From CAYJLB01 sp964370845 (GTDB lineage: Bacteria > Bacillota > Clostridia > Oscillospirales > Ruminococcaceae): a stretch of 20,461 nucleotides of DNA. The stretch spans positions 1-20,461 of the forward strand of contig CAYJLB010000037.1 of the NCBI GenBank assembly GCA_964370845.1, read 5' to 3'. A program made the translations under genes and the position numbers. This document shows positions 14,153 through 20,461 of this stretch, in pieces (the stretch's first letter is position 1; each line of letters begins with the position of its first letter). The notes under the pieces were generated by a model. That model was given only the letters and a program-made list of their open reading frames with translations. It was not told the origin of the DNA and ran no database searches.

Positions 14153-16676
14153 AATCTTGGTATTGTTCCATAACGAAAGCTTCGAAAATATCGCCAACTT
14201 TAATGTCAGTAAATTTCTCTAGTGTGATACCACATTCGTAACCTTGAGCAACTTCCTTAACATCATCTTTAAAACGTTTTAGAGATGACATTTTGTCAAC
14301 TGCAACAATAATACCGTCACGAACAACGCGGATTTCACAGTTTCTTTGAACTTTACCATCAAGGATATAACAACCTGAAACTAAACCAACATTAGTAATT
14401 TTATACACTTGTCTAACGTCAATTCTTGCACACTCAACTTCTCTAAATTTAGGAGCAAGCATACCTTTCATAGCTGTTTCAATTTCTTCAATAGCATCGT
14501 AAATAATTCTATATAGTCTTACGTCAACACCATCACGAGTAGCATTTTCCATCGCAATAGGGTCAGGTCTAACGTTAAATCCAACAATAATTGCGTTTGA
14601 CGCATTTGCAAGCATAACATCACTTTCAGAAACTGCACCAACAGCACCGTGAATAACTTTAACTCTTACTTCTTCGTTAGTTAATTTTTCAAGAGATTGT
14701 TTTACCGCTTCAACAGAACCTTGAACGTCCGCTTTAATGATAATTGGCAATTCTTTCATTTCACCCTCAGAAATTTGAGCAAATAAATTGTCCAAAGTAA
14801 CTTTTTGGTATTTCGCAAATTCTTCTTGTTTTGCTTCATGTTTTCTTTGTTCAACAAGTTCTCTTGCAAGTCTTTCATCTTCAACAGCATTGAAAATATC
14901 ACCAGCAGATGGAACTTCTCCAAGACCTGTGATTTCAACAGGAACAGATGGTCCAGCTGTTTCAACAACTTTACCAATGTCATTTGTCATAACTCTAACC
15001 CTACCAACAGCAGTTCCAGCAATAATAATATCGCCAGTGTTTAAAGTACCGTTTTGGATAAGAATTGTAGCAACAGGACCTCTACCTTTGTCAAGTCTAG
15101 CCTCAACAACAGTACCTTTTGCACGTCTATTTGGATTAGCTTTAAGCTCTTTAACTTCTGCAACAAGATTGATATTTTCAAGTAATTCTTCAATACCTTC
15201 ACCAGTTTTAGCAGAAACAGGAACACAAATAATGTCCCCTCCCCATTCTTCGCAAACAAGTCCATGTTCAGTAAGTTCTTGTTTAACTCTATCAGGGTTA
15301 GCTTCAGGTTTATCCATTTTATTGATAGCAACAATAATTGAAACGCCAGCCGCTTTTGCGTGGTTGATAGCTTCAATAGTTTGTGGCATAATTCCGTCGT
15401 CCGCTGCAACTACAAGAATTGCAATGTCAGTCATATTAGCACCACGAGCTCTCATAGAAGTAAAAGCTGCGTGTCCAGGAGTGTCAAGGAAAGTGATGTG
15501 TTTTCCATCACATTCAACTCTGTAAGCACCAATGTGTTGAGTGATACCGCCCGCTTCCGTTTCAGTAACACTTTCATTTCTAATTCTATCAAGAAGTGAT
15601 GTTTTACCATGGTCAACGTGTCCCATTACAACAACAACTGGTGAGCGATCTTCTAAGTTTTCATCTGTATCTTCTTCAACGTCAATTAGTCTTTCTTCAA
15701 TAGTAACAATAACTTCTTTTTCAACTTTTGCCCCTAATTCTTCAGCTACTAAAGCCGCAGTATCAAAGTCAATAGCTTGGTTAATTGTTGCCATAATTCC
15801 AAGACCCATAAGCTTTTTAATAACGTCAGTTACAGTAACTTTAAGTCTTGTAGCAAGTTCAGAAACGATAATTTCATCAGGAATTAAAACTTTAAGTTGT
15901 TGTTTTCTCGCTCTTTCAAGTTCCAATCTCTTTAGCTTTTCAGCTTCAGTTTCACGTTTTGCATAGTTTGGTTTATTTCTTTGTTGAGATTTTTGCTTAA
16001 TTTTTTGCTTCTTAGTAAAATTATCTCTATTATTTCCACTTTGAGCAGCCATATTCATATATTTTTCGTTGTACTTATCAAGTTCAACATAGCTTCCTCT
16101 TGTATCAACAGTACGAACAGCTGGCTTGTTTACAGTTGCTGAATTGTCAGAAGATGCTTTAATTTCAAACTGTTGTTTAGTTCCAGTATGTTTGTGTGGA
16201 GGAGTATTTGGCTTTTGTGGAGCTTTTTGAGCAGGTTGTTGCGTAGGTTTTTGTGGATTTCTATTTTCAAATTTAGGGTGAACTGGTTTATTTACCACTG
16301 GTTTTTCTTCCTTTTTAACCTCTTGCTTAACTGGTTGAGGGTTAGCTTTTGGTTTTTCAGCAACCTTTGGAGCAGGTTTTTGTGCTGGTTTAGCTGGTTT
16401 ATTTTCTACAGCTTTTGGAGCTGGCTTAGTTTCAGTTTTTTCAGTTTTTGGAGCTTTTTCAACTGGTTTTGGAGCTTTTAATGCAAAGTATTCATCAAAG
16501 TTTTCCACTCCATTTTTTTGCGCGTAATATTCCATTACATAGTTAGTTTCTTCTTCTGTTAACGCAGAAGCCGCTTTTTTAGCCCCACCGAATTTTTCTT
16601 GCATTACATCAATAATATCCTGGGGTTTAAGTGATAAGTCTTTAGCTAAATCGCTTAACTTATATTTTATACTCAT
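14151..16676 (-). CDS. infB: Translation initiation factor IF-2
   Basis: This GTPase places fMet-tRNA on the 30S subunit and promotes subunit joining. The IF2_N domain is at residues 1-50 (KYKLSDLAKDLSLKPQDIIDVM). A Lys/Pro/Ala-rich linker runs from about 67 to 160, and a basic Gln-rich stretch from about 215 to 265. A second IF2_N-like segment follows at about 265-320. G motifs are GHVDHGKT (352-359), DTPGH (398-402), NKMD (452-455) and SAK (488-490). Domains II-IV follow to residue 841, a normal length. AGGAGG (16686-16691) is 9 nt before the ATG. It lies 78 bp after ylxQ; that gap holds a weak inverted repeat, ACAAGT/ACTTGT (16702-16724). The stop codon lies within the hairpin of the downstream GC-rich element. 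Confidence 0.97.
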   Translation of the reverse strand: MSIKYKLSDLAKDLSLKPQDIIDVMQEKFGGAKKAASALTEEETNYVMEYYAQKNGVENFDEYFALKAPKPVEKAPKTEKTETKPAPKAVENKPAKPAQKPAPKVAEKPKANPQPVKQEVKKEEKPVVNKPVHPKFENRNPQKPTQQPAQKAPQKPNTPPHKHTGTKQQFEIKASSDNSATVNKPAVRTVDTRGSYVELDKYNEKYMNMAAQSGNNRDNFTKKQKIKQKSQQRNKPNYAKRETEAEKLKRLELERARKQQLKVLIPDEIIVSELATRLKVTVTDVIKKLMGLGIMATINQAIDFDTAALVAEELGAKVEKEVIVTIEERLIDVEEDTDENLEDRSPVVVVMGHVDHGKTSLLDRIRNESVTETEAGGITQHIGAYRVECDGKHITFLDTPGHAAFTSMRARGANMTDIAILVVAADDGIMPQTIEAINHAKAAGVSIIVAINKMDKPEANPDRVKQELTEHGLVCEEWGGDIICVPVSAKTGEGIEELLENINLVAEVKELKANPNRRAKGTVVEARLDKGRGPVATILIQNGTLNTGDIIIAGTAVGRVRVMTNDIGKVVETAGPSVPVEITGLGEVPSAGDIFNAVEDERLARELVEQRKHEAKQEEFAKYQKVTLDNLFAQISEGEMKELPIIIKADVQGSVEAVKQSLEKLTNEEVRVKVIHGAVGAVSESDVMLANASNAIIVGFNVRPDPIAMENATRDGVDVRLYRIIYDAIEEIETAMKGMLAPKFREVECARIDVRQVYKITNVGLVSGCYILDGKVQRNCEIRVVRDGIIVAVDKMSSLKRFKDDVKEVAQGYECGITLEKFTDIKVGDIFEAFVMEQYQD

Positions 16677-16754
16677 AGGCTATTTCCTCCTAAAATTATC
16701 AACAAGTTTTTAATAATCACTTGTCATTTTGTTATCATTTATTTCGTTTTTTAT

Positions 16755-17051
16755 TTAATTTATATATGAAAGAATTTTGTCCGAAAACCCTTGGTCTAAA
16801 AGGGCAACTACTCCCGCTTTTTTTCCAAGATTTTGCCATACTTCTTCGATTGTAATATCTACCTCTTTAACCTGCATATTTTCTTTACCGCAAAAAAAGT
16901 ACATTTCTTTTTTCGATTTTTCTGATAAATTACTTGAAAGCAAGATTAAAGTAGCTTTTCCACTTCTACAAGCATCTTTGCAAGGGTCCATTCCAAAAAC
17001 TATTTTCCCAGCTTTTCTTGCTATAGTAAGCAAAGAAAGAATTTTATTCAT
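16755..17051 (-). CDS. ylxQ: L7Ae-family RNA-binding protein YlxQ
   Basis: This small protein of the L7Ae/L30e/Gadd45 fold is encoded next to infB in many Firmicutes; relatives bind kink-turn RNA. The N-terminal TIARKAGKIVFG (8-19) and LILLSSNLSEKSKK (36-49) are family landmarks. The length of 98 residues is normal. Its ATG overlaps the rnpM stop by one base (TAATG), suggesting coupled translation. The cellular role is not settled for the family. Confidence 0.92.
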   Translation of the reverse strand: MNKILSLLTIARKAGKIVFGMDPCKDACRSGKATLILLSSNLSEKSKKEMYFFCGKENMQVKEVDITIEEVWQNLGKKAGVVALLDQGFSDKILSYIN

Positions 17052-17311
17052 TATGAAAGCTCCTTTTCCATTGCTAGAAAAATTTCGTCTTCAATTTTAC
17101 AAGAGAAAGATTTTTCAAAACGTCTAGCCTTTCGAGCGGCAATAAGGCATTCTTTGTTATTACAAATATAAGCCCCTCTACCCGCTTTTTTTCCTGTTAA
17201 ATCAAGGGAAATTTCCCCCTCTTTAGACTTTACAACTCGAATCAAATCCCTTTTTTCCTTCATTTCATTACAACCAAGACACATTCTTTGTGGGATTTTT
17301 TTTGTTTTCAT
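17051..17311 (-). CDS. rnpM: YlxR-family RNA-binding protein, RNase P modulator RnpM
   Basis: The 86-residue chain has the family core: PQRMCLGC (8-15) and GRGAYIC (44-50), with four cysteines (C11, C14, C50, C55) and a basic helix RKARRFEK. YlxR of Bacillus binds the RNase P RNA and has been renamed RnpM. It lies 21 bp after nusA and overlaps ylxQ by one base, in the standard operon position. Confidence 0.93.
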   Translation of the reverse strand: MKTKKIPQRMCLGCNEMKEKRDLIRVVKSKEGEISLDLTGKKAGRGAYICNNKECLIAARKARRFEKSFSCKIEDEIFLAMEKELS

Positions 17312-17332
17312 TCAAATCACAATCCTTTTTTG

Positions 17333-18376
17333 TTATTGAATTGGTTCTTCAGGAACAATGTCAATCTTGTAGCCTGTAAGTCTTGCCGCTAATTTAGCAT
17401 TTTGCCCTTTGTTACCAATAGCAAGTGAAAGTTGATTGTTTGGAGCAACAACAGTACAAGCCTTAGTTCCGTCCTCAGCTAAAGTAACAGAAACAATTTC
17501 CGCTGGAGCTAATGCTTTTGCGATAAATTCTTCATCACTTTCACTCCAAGGGATAATATCAATTTTTTCCCCACGAAGTTCTTCAACAATACTTGTAATT
17601 CTTGAACGTTTAGGACCGATACAAGCACCTACTGCATCAACATTAGGGTCTTTGCTATAAACTGCAATTTTACTTCTTGAACCCGCTTCTCTTGAAATAG
17701 ATTTAACTTCAACAGTTCCGTCATAAATTTCAGGTACTTCAAGTTCAAATAAGCGTTTAACTAAATCTTTATGTGTTCTTGAAATTCTAATGGAAGGCTT
17801 TCTGTCAGGGTTTACAATTCCTACAACATAAACTTTAATAATGTCCCCAGGAACTAAAGTTTCGTTTGGAATTTGTTCACTTCTAAGGAAATAAATTTCA
17901 TTTTTGTCAATAGTAAGAGTTGCGTTTAAAGTAACAGGTTCAACTCTTAAAATAGTAGCAGAAACACATTCATGCTCCTTGTCTTGATACTGAGCCAAAA
18001 GATGCTCTTTTTCAAAATCTTTAATGTCTTTTCTAATGGATTGCTTAGCCGCTTGAGCCGCAACTCTACCGAATTTTGAAGGTTCAAGTTTGTATTCAAA
18101 CACTCCACCAACTACAGCGTATTTATCCTTAGTTTTTGCAACATCAATATTAATTTGGCTATCGTTTTCAGGTTCACCCTCAACAATTTCCTTTAAAATT
18201 TTCATTTCAAATTTATTTTTCTTAGGGTCAATTGTAATATTGATATTTTCACAATCAGGATAATCTTTCTTAATTGCACGCATTATACCCTCTTTAATTT
18301 TTTCAACAAGGGCCTCACCCGAAACTCCGTTTTGACTTTGAAGTTCTGTTAATGCATCAAAAAAATTGTTTTTCAT
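17333..18376 (-). CDS. nusA: Transcription termination/antitermination protein NusA
   Basis: NusA binds RNA polymerase and nascent RNA and affects pausing and termination. The N-terminal polymerase-binding domain spans about 1-130, the S1 domain about 135-200, KH1 about 205-275 and KH2 about 285-345. At 347 residues it is the short Firmicute form without the acidic repeats of enterobacteria. KH2 has an intact GxxG loop (AIGNKGQNAKLAARLTG). KH1 reads GACIGPKRSRI, where Arg occupies the second Gly of the GxxG loop. AGGAGG (18389-18394) lies 12 nt before the ATG. rimP ends 40 bp upstream. Confidence 0.96.
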   Translation of the reverse strand: MKNNFFDALTELQSQNGVSGEALVEKIKEGIMRAIKKDYPDCENINITIDPKKNKFEMKILKEIVEGEPENDSQINIDVAKTKDKYAVVGGVFEYKLEPSKFGRVAAQAAKQSIRKDIKDFEKEHLLAQYQDKEHECVSATILRVEPVTLNATLTIDKNEIYFLRSEQIPNETLVPGDIIKVYVVGIVNPDRKPSIRISRTHKDLVKRLFELEVPEIYDGTVEVKSISREAGSRSKIAVYSKDPNVDAVGACIGPKRSRITSIVEELRGEKIDIIPWSESDEEFIAKALAPAEIVSVTLAEDGTKACTVVAPNNQLSLAIGNKGQNAKLAARLTGYKIDIVPEEPIQ

Positions 18377-18416
18377 TTTCCAATAATTCCTCCTATATTT
18401 ACTTATTAAACTCTAT

Positions 18417-18896
18417 TTAAAATAAATCCTTATCGTCATATAGTCGTACGATAGAATATTCATTATGTTTAATTTGTCTTTCTTCATCATTTAAAATAAC
18501 TGTGATAAATTCTTTTTCATATCCTTTTAAAACACAAATATGCTCTTTACTTCCGTCAATTTGAGCATAAAATTTGATTTTAATTTCCTCATTCAAATAT
18601 CTTTCAAAATGAGCTTGTTTAGATAATTCACGTCCAAGTCCAGGTGAGCCAACTTCCAAAACATAGCTTTGTTCAATTGGGTCAACTTCATCTAAAACAT
18701 CATTTAAAGGACGGGATAAAGCCTCACAATCGTCAATATTAATGCCATCTTCCTTATCAATAAGCACTTTCAAGTACCAAGTAGCACCCTCTTTTTCAAA
18801 CTTTATATCCCAAATATCGATAGCTAAACTATCTGCAATAGGTTTTGCAAGTTCAAAAACTTTATCAACGGTATTTCCCGATTTTTTACCTTTCAT
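18417..18896 (-). CDS. rimP: Ribosome maturation factor RimP
   Basis: RimP assists assembly of the 30S subunit. Family marks are WYLKVLIDKEDGINIDDCEALSR-type residues in the N-terminal domain (about 46-68) and EVGSPGLGREL (101-111). An Sm-like C-terminal domain follows. The 159-residue length is normal. It is the first gene of the nusA-infB operon. A GGAAGG site lies just upstream of the ATG. Confidence 0.94.
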   Translation of the reverse strand: MKGKKSGNTVDKVFELAKPIADSLAIDIWDIKFEKEGATWYLKVLIDKEDGINIDDCEALSRPLNDVLDEVDPIEQSYVLEVGSPGLGRELSKQAHFERYLNEEIKIKFYAQIDGSKEHICVLKGYEKEFITVILNDEERQIKHNEYSIVRLYDDKDLF

Positions 18897-18925
18897 AAAA
18901 AGACCTTCCTTTCTTCAATTTAAAC

Positions 18926-18947
18926 TATTATTCCAAAAGGAATAATA
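18926..18947. promoter_or_regulatory. Hairpin or palindrome in the rimP leader
   Basis: TATTATTCC (18926-18934) and GGAATAATA (18939-18947) form a perfect 9-bp stem with an AAAA loop on the plus strand, or a TTTT loop in the minus-strand RNA. No T run follows in the minus direction, so it is not a terminator. It lies about 30 nt before the rimP start and could be an operator or an RNA control element. Confidence 0.5.
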
Positions 18948-18956
18948 CCCATACAA

Positions 18957-18988
18957 AAGTTAAAAGACCGGAGTGTTTCCGATCTTTT
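18957..18988 (-). terminator. Terminator-like hairpin between alr and rimP
   Basis: On the minus strand AAAAGATCGG and CCGGTCTTTT (18979-18988 and 18962-18971) form a 10-bp stem with one G-U pair and a 7-nt loop. It is followed by AACTTTTG. It lies 93 bp after the alr stop but also downstream of the predicted rimP promoter. It could end alr, attenuate the rimP operon, or both. Confidence 0.7.
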
Positions 18989-19014
18989 AGCAAATACATA
19001 TTAAGATTACAAAT

Positions 19015-19043
19015 ATTATAACACAATCATTTGAAAAAAGCAA
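19015..19043 (-). promoter_or_regulatory. Predicted promoter of the rimP-nusA-infB operon
   Basis: On the minus strand a consensus TATAAT (19015-19020) has an extended -10 (TGT before it) and a poor -35 box, TTGCTT (19038-19043), at 17 bp. The start point would be near 19008, about 110 nt before the rimP ATG. Two hairpins lie in that leader. Confidence 0.65.
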
Positions 19044-19080
19044 GTGTTTTCGCAAAAAAATCAACTTTTTTCTCAAATAA

Positions 19081-20250
19081 TTACATATATTCTGTCACAT
19101 TTATAATTTCCCCATTATTTTTAATAACGCGAGGTACTCTTTTGGATATTCCGCAGATAATTTCATAACCAATTGTGTAGTAAATTGCCGCTAAATCATC
19201 GGGAGTAATTTTTTCCTCACCGTCAATTCCAAATAAAGTTGCAGTGTCCCCAACTTTAACATCAACATCAGTACAATCCACAACCATTTGGTCCATACAA
19301 ATTCTACCTACGCTTTTACACCTTTTCCCCTTAATTAAAACTTCAGCTTTAGAGGATAAAAGTCTTGAATATCCGTCAGCATAACCAATAGCAAGGGTAG
19401 CAACTTTCATTTCTCTATTTGCAACAAAAGTACGCCCATAACTAATATTTGCCCCTTCTTCAATAGTTTTCACTTGTACAACAGTAGCTTTAAGCTCCAT
19501 AACAGGTGACAATTCAAAAGGCAATTTCTTTTGAAAATTCGGGTGCAATCCATAAAGCATAACACCAAACCTTGCAAAATCACTATTTTCATCATTTAAA
19601 TATGTAGCAGCAGCGCTGTTTAAATAGTGAATTTTATCAAAAAATAATAATCTTTTATCTAATTCCTTTTTTATCTTAAAGAATAACTCTTTTTGTTTTA
19701 ATGTATATTCAAAATCTTCCTCATCATCACTATCCGCTGAGGAAAAGTGTGTAAATAATCCTTCTACTTCAAGGCGATTTATTTTGTAGATTTCTTCACA
19801 TTCGTTGGCATAATCGAAATAATTATCATATCTTATTCCAATTCTCCCCATACCGGTGTCCATTTTAATGTGAACTCGCAATTTATCGTCAAACGGCACA
19901 TTTTTTGCAAGGGATAAAGCATGTTCATACCCTAAAACAGTTTGAATTATGTCAAATTCCAAAAGTTCGCAAACATTTTCTGGGGGAGTATATCCTAAAA
20001 CTAAAATTTCCCCTGTTATTCCCAAATTTCTAAGGTGCTTTGCTTCATTTAGATTTGAAACCGCAAACCAATCAACACCTAAATCTTGTAAATGGGGAGC
20101 AATTATGCTATCACCATGACCGTAAGCATTAGCTTTTACAACAGCCATAATTTCTGCATTTTTAGAAAGCAAACTCTTGCATTTATTATAATTTTCTGTA
20201 AGGCGATCAAGATGAATTTCTGTCCACGCCCTTTTTAAAAAATTAACCAT
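19081..20250 (-). CDS. alr: Alanine racemase
   Basis: This PLP enzyme interconverts L- and D-alanine for peptidoglycan. The PLP lysine is Lys39 in AVVKANAYGHG. The second catalytic residue is Tyr271 in ISYGRTF. Arg136 in DTGMGRIG and the VGRICMDQM segment (314-322) are also family marks. At 389 residues it has the usual two-domain size. AGGA (20261-20264) is 10 nt before the ATG, and the protein starts MVNFLKRAWTEI as expected for the family. It is transcribed toward the rimP operon with a terminator-like hairpin between, and appears monocistronic. Confidence 0.97.
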   Translation of the reverse strand: MVNFLKRAWTEIHLDRLTENYNKCKSLLSKNAEIMAVVKANAYGHGDSIIAPHLQDLGVDWFAVSNLNEAKHLRNLGITGEILVLGYTPPENVCELLEFDIIQTVLGYEHALSLAKNVPFDDKLRVHIKMDTGMGRIGIRYDNYFDYANECEEIYKINRLEVEGLFTHFSSADSDDEEDFEYTLKQKELFFKIKKELDKRLLFFDKIHYLNSAAATYLNDENSDFARFGVMLYGLHPNFQKKLPFELSPVMELKATVVQVKTIEEGANISYGRTFVANREMKVATLAIGYADGYSRLLSSKAEVLIKGKRCKSVGRICMDQMVVDCTDVDVKVGDTATLFGIDGEEKITPDDLAAIYYTIGYEIICGISKRVPRVIKNNGEIINVTEYM

Positions 20251-20303
20251 TAATGTTAATTCCTTTCTATATAAATTAAAAATTAATAAAAATTAAAAAA
20301 TAG

Positions 20304-20332
20304 TTGAAAAAAATACTAAAATGTAGTATATT
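20304..20332 (+). promoter_or_regulatory. Predicted plus-strand promoter reading out of the window
   Basis: TTGAAA (20304-20309) and TATATT (20327-20332) each match five of six consensus bases and are spaced by 17 bp. The start point would be near 20339. The -10 box overlaps that of the alr promoter on the other strand. Confidence 0.55.
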
Positions 20333-20353
20333 AAAATTAAGAACAAATGTACA
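20325..20353 (-). promoter_or_regulatory. Predicted promoter of alr
   Basis: On the minus strand TGTACA (20348-20353) and TATACT (20325-20330) are spaced by 17 bp. The start point would be near 20318, about 68 nt before the alr ATG. The -35 box is only moderate. Confidence 0.5.
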
Positions 20354-20375
20354 CTTGACTAATTTAATAGGAGAA

Positions 20376-20461
20376 GTTTGAAATAAATTTCAAACTCGGA
20401 GTTTTGTGCTTTTCGTCCCTTAAGAACGAAACTTTTTTCACTTCAAAAATTGGGTGAAAAA
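20376..20461 (+). promoter_or_regulatory. Hairpin-rich leader at the right edge
   Basis: Three inverted repeats follow each other: GTTTGAAAT/ATTTCAAAC (20376-20395), TTTCGT/ACGAAA (20411-20431) followed by six Ts, and TTTTTCAC/GTGAAAAA (20434-20461). Downstream of the plus promoter this would be a structured leader, possibly with a terminator after the second hairpin. No ORF with a start codon is visible here; a GGAG at 20370-20373 has no ATG after it. Confidence 0.4.

Noticed and set aside
14788..15525. Plus-strand ORF of 245 codons antisense to infB
   Set aside because: It lies entirely inside infB, which has every family motif. Its Ser/Thr-rich, repetitive product is the usual shadow of a conserved gene, with no ribosome binding site.

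Overview
The window comes from a low-GC, anaerobic member of the Clostridia. The evidence is AT-rich DNA, strong AGGAGG ribosome binding sites, single-chain (glyQS-type) glycyl-tRNA synthetase, a long homodimer-type pyruvate:ferredoxin oxidoreductase, and the Firmicute gene order rimP-nusA-rnpM-ylxQ-infB-rbfA-nrnA-truB-ribF. All genes lie on the minus strand except glyS. No tRNA, rRNA, CRISPR array or insertion sequence was seen.

Region 1 (1-5160) is mostly cell-surface genes. At the left edge is the N-terminal part of a strongly expressed-looking secreted, S-layer-like protein. It runs off the window and is broken by a 10-N assembly gap lying inside an internal repeat. A 470-bp divergent intergenic region with a 30-bp near-perfect inverted repeat separates it from glyS (+). 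Two minus-strand lipoproteins follow. They have acidic Thr/Glu/Asp-rich stalks and are paralogous: a domain of about 100 residues that I cannot name occurs once in the first and, by my alignment, twice in the second.

Region 2 (5160-9330) holds nifJ (pyruvate:ferredoxin oxidoreductase, central to anaerobic pyruvate catabolism) and a 93-residue protein of unknown function, each with its own sigma-A-type promoter. A short motif, CAAATTGCACAAAAAA or a shorter form of it, recurs four times in the same orientation in the intergenic DNA of regions 1 and 2.

Region 3 (9350-19045) is a ten-gene transcription, translation and ribosome-maturation operon read right to left: rimP, nusA, rnpM (ylxR), ylxQ, infB, rbfA, nrnA, truB, ribF, gltX. 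Genes are tightly packed or overlap, with one exception: the infB-rbfA gap of about 187 bp carries a GC-rich element with two imperfect direct repeats. The predicted operon promoter lies upstream of a terminator-like hairpin, so the leader may be attenuated, or the hairpin may simply end alr.

Region 4 (19081-20461) is alr (alanine racemase) plus an intergenic region with predicted divergent, overlapping promoters. The plus-strand one would lead into a hairpin-rich leader for a gene beyond the window.

Most of the window is ordinary core genome. The parts most worth a second look are the paralogous lipoproteins and their unnamed domain, the GC-rich element after infB, the recurring 16-nt motif, the rimP leader, and the operator-like repeat beside the S-layer-like gene. 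I do not see a clearly new multi-gene system.
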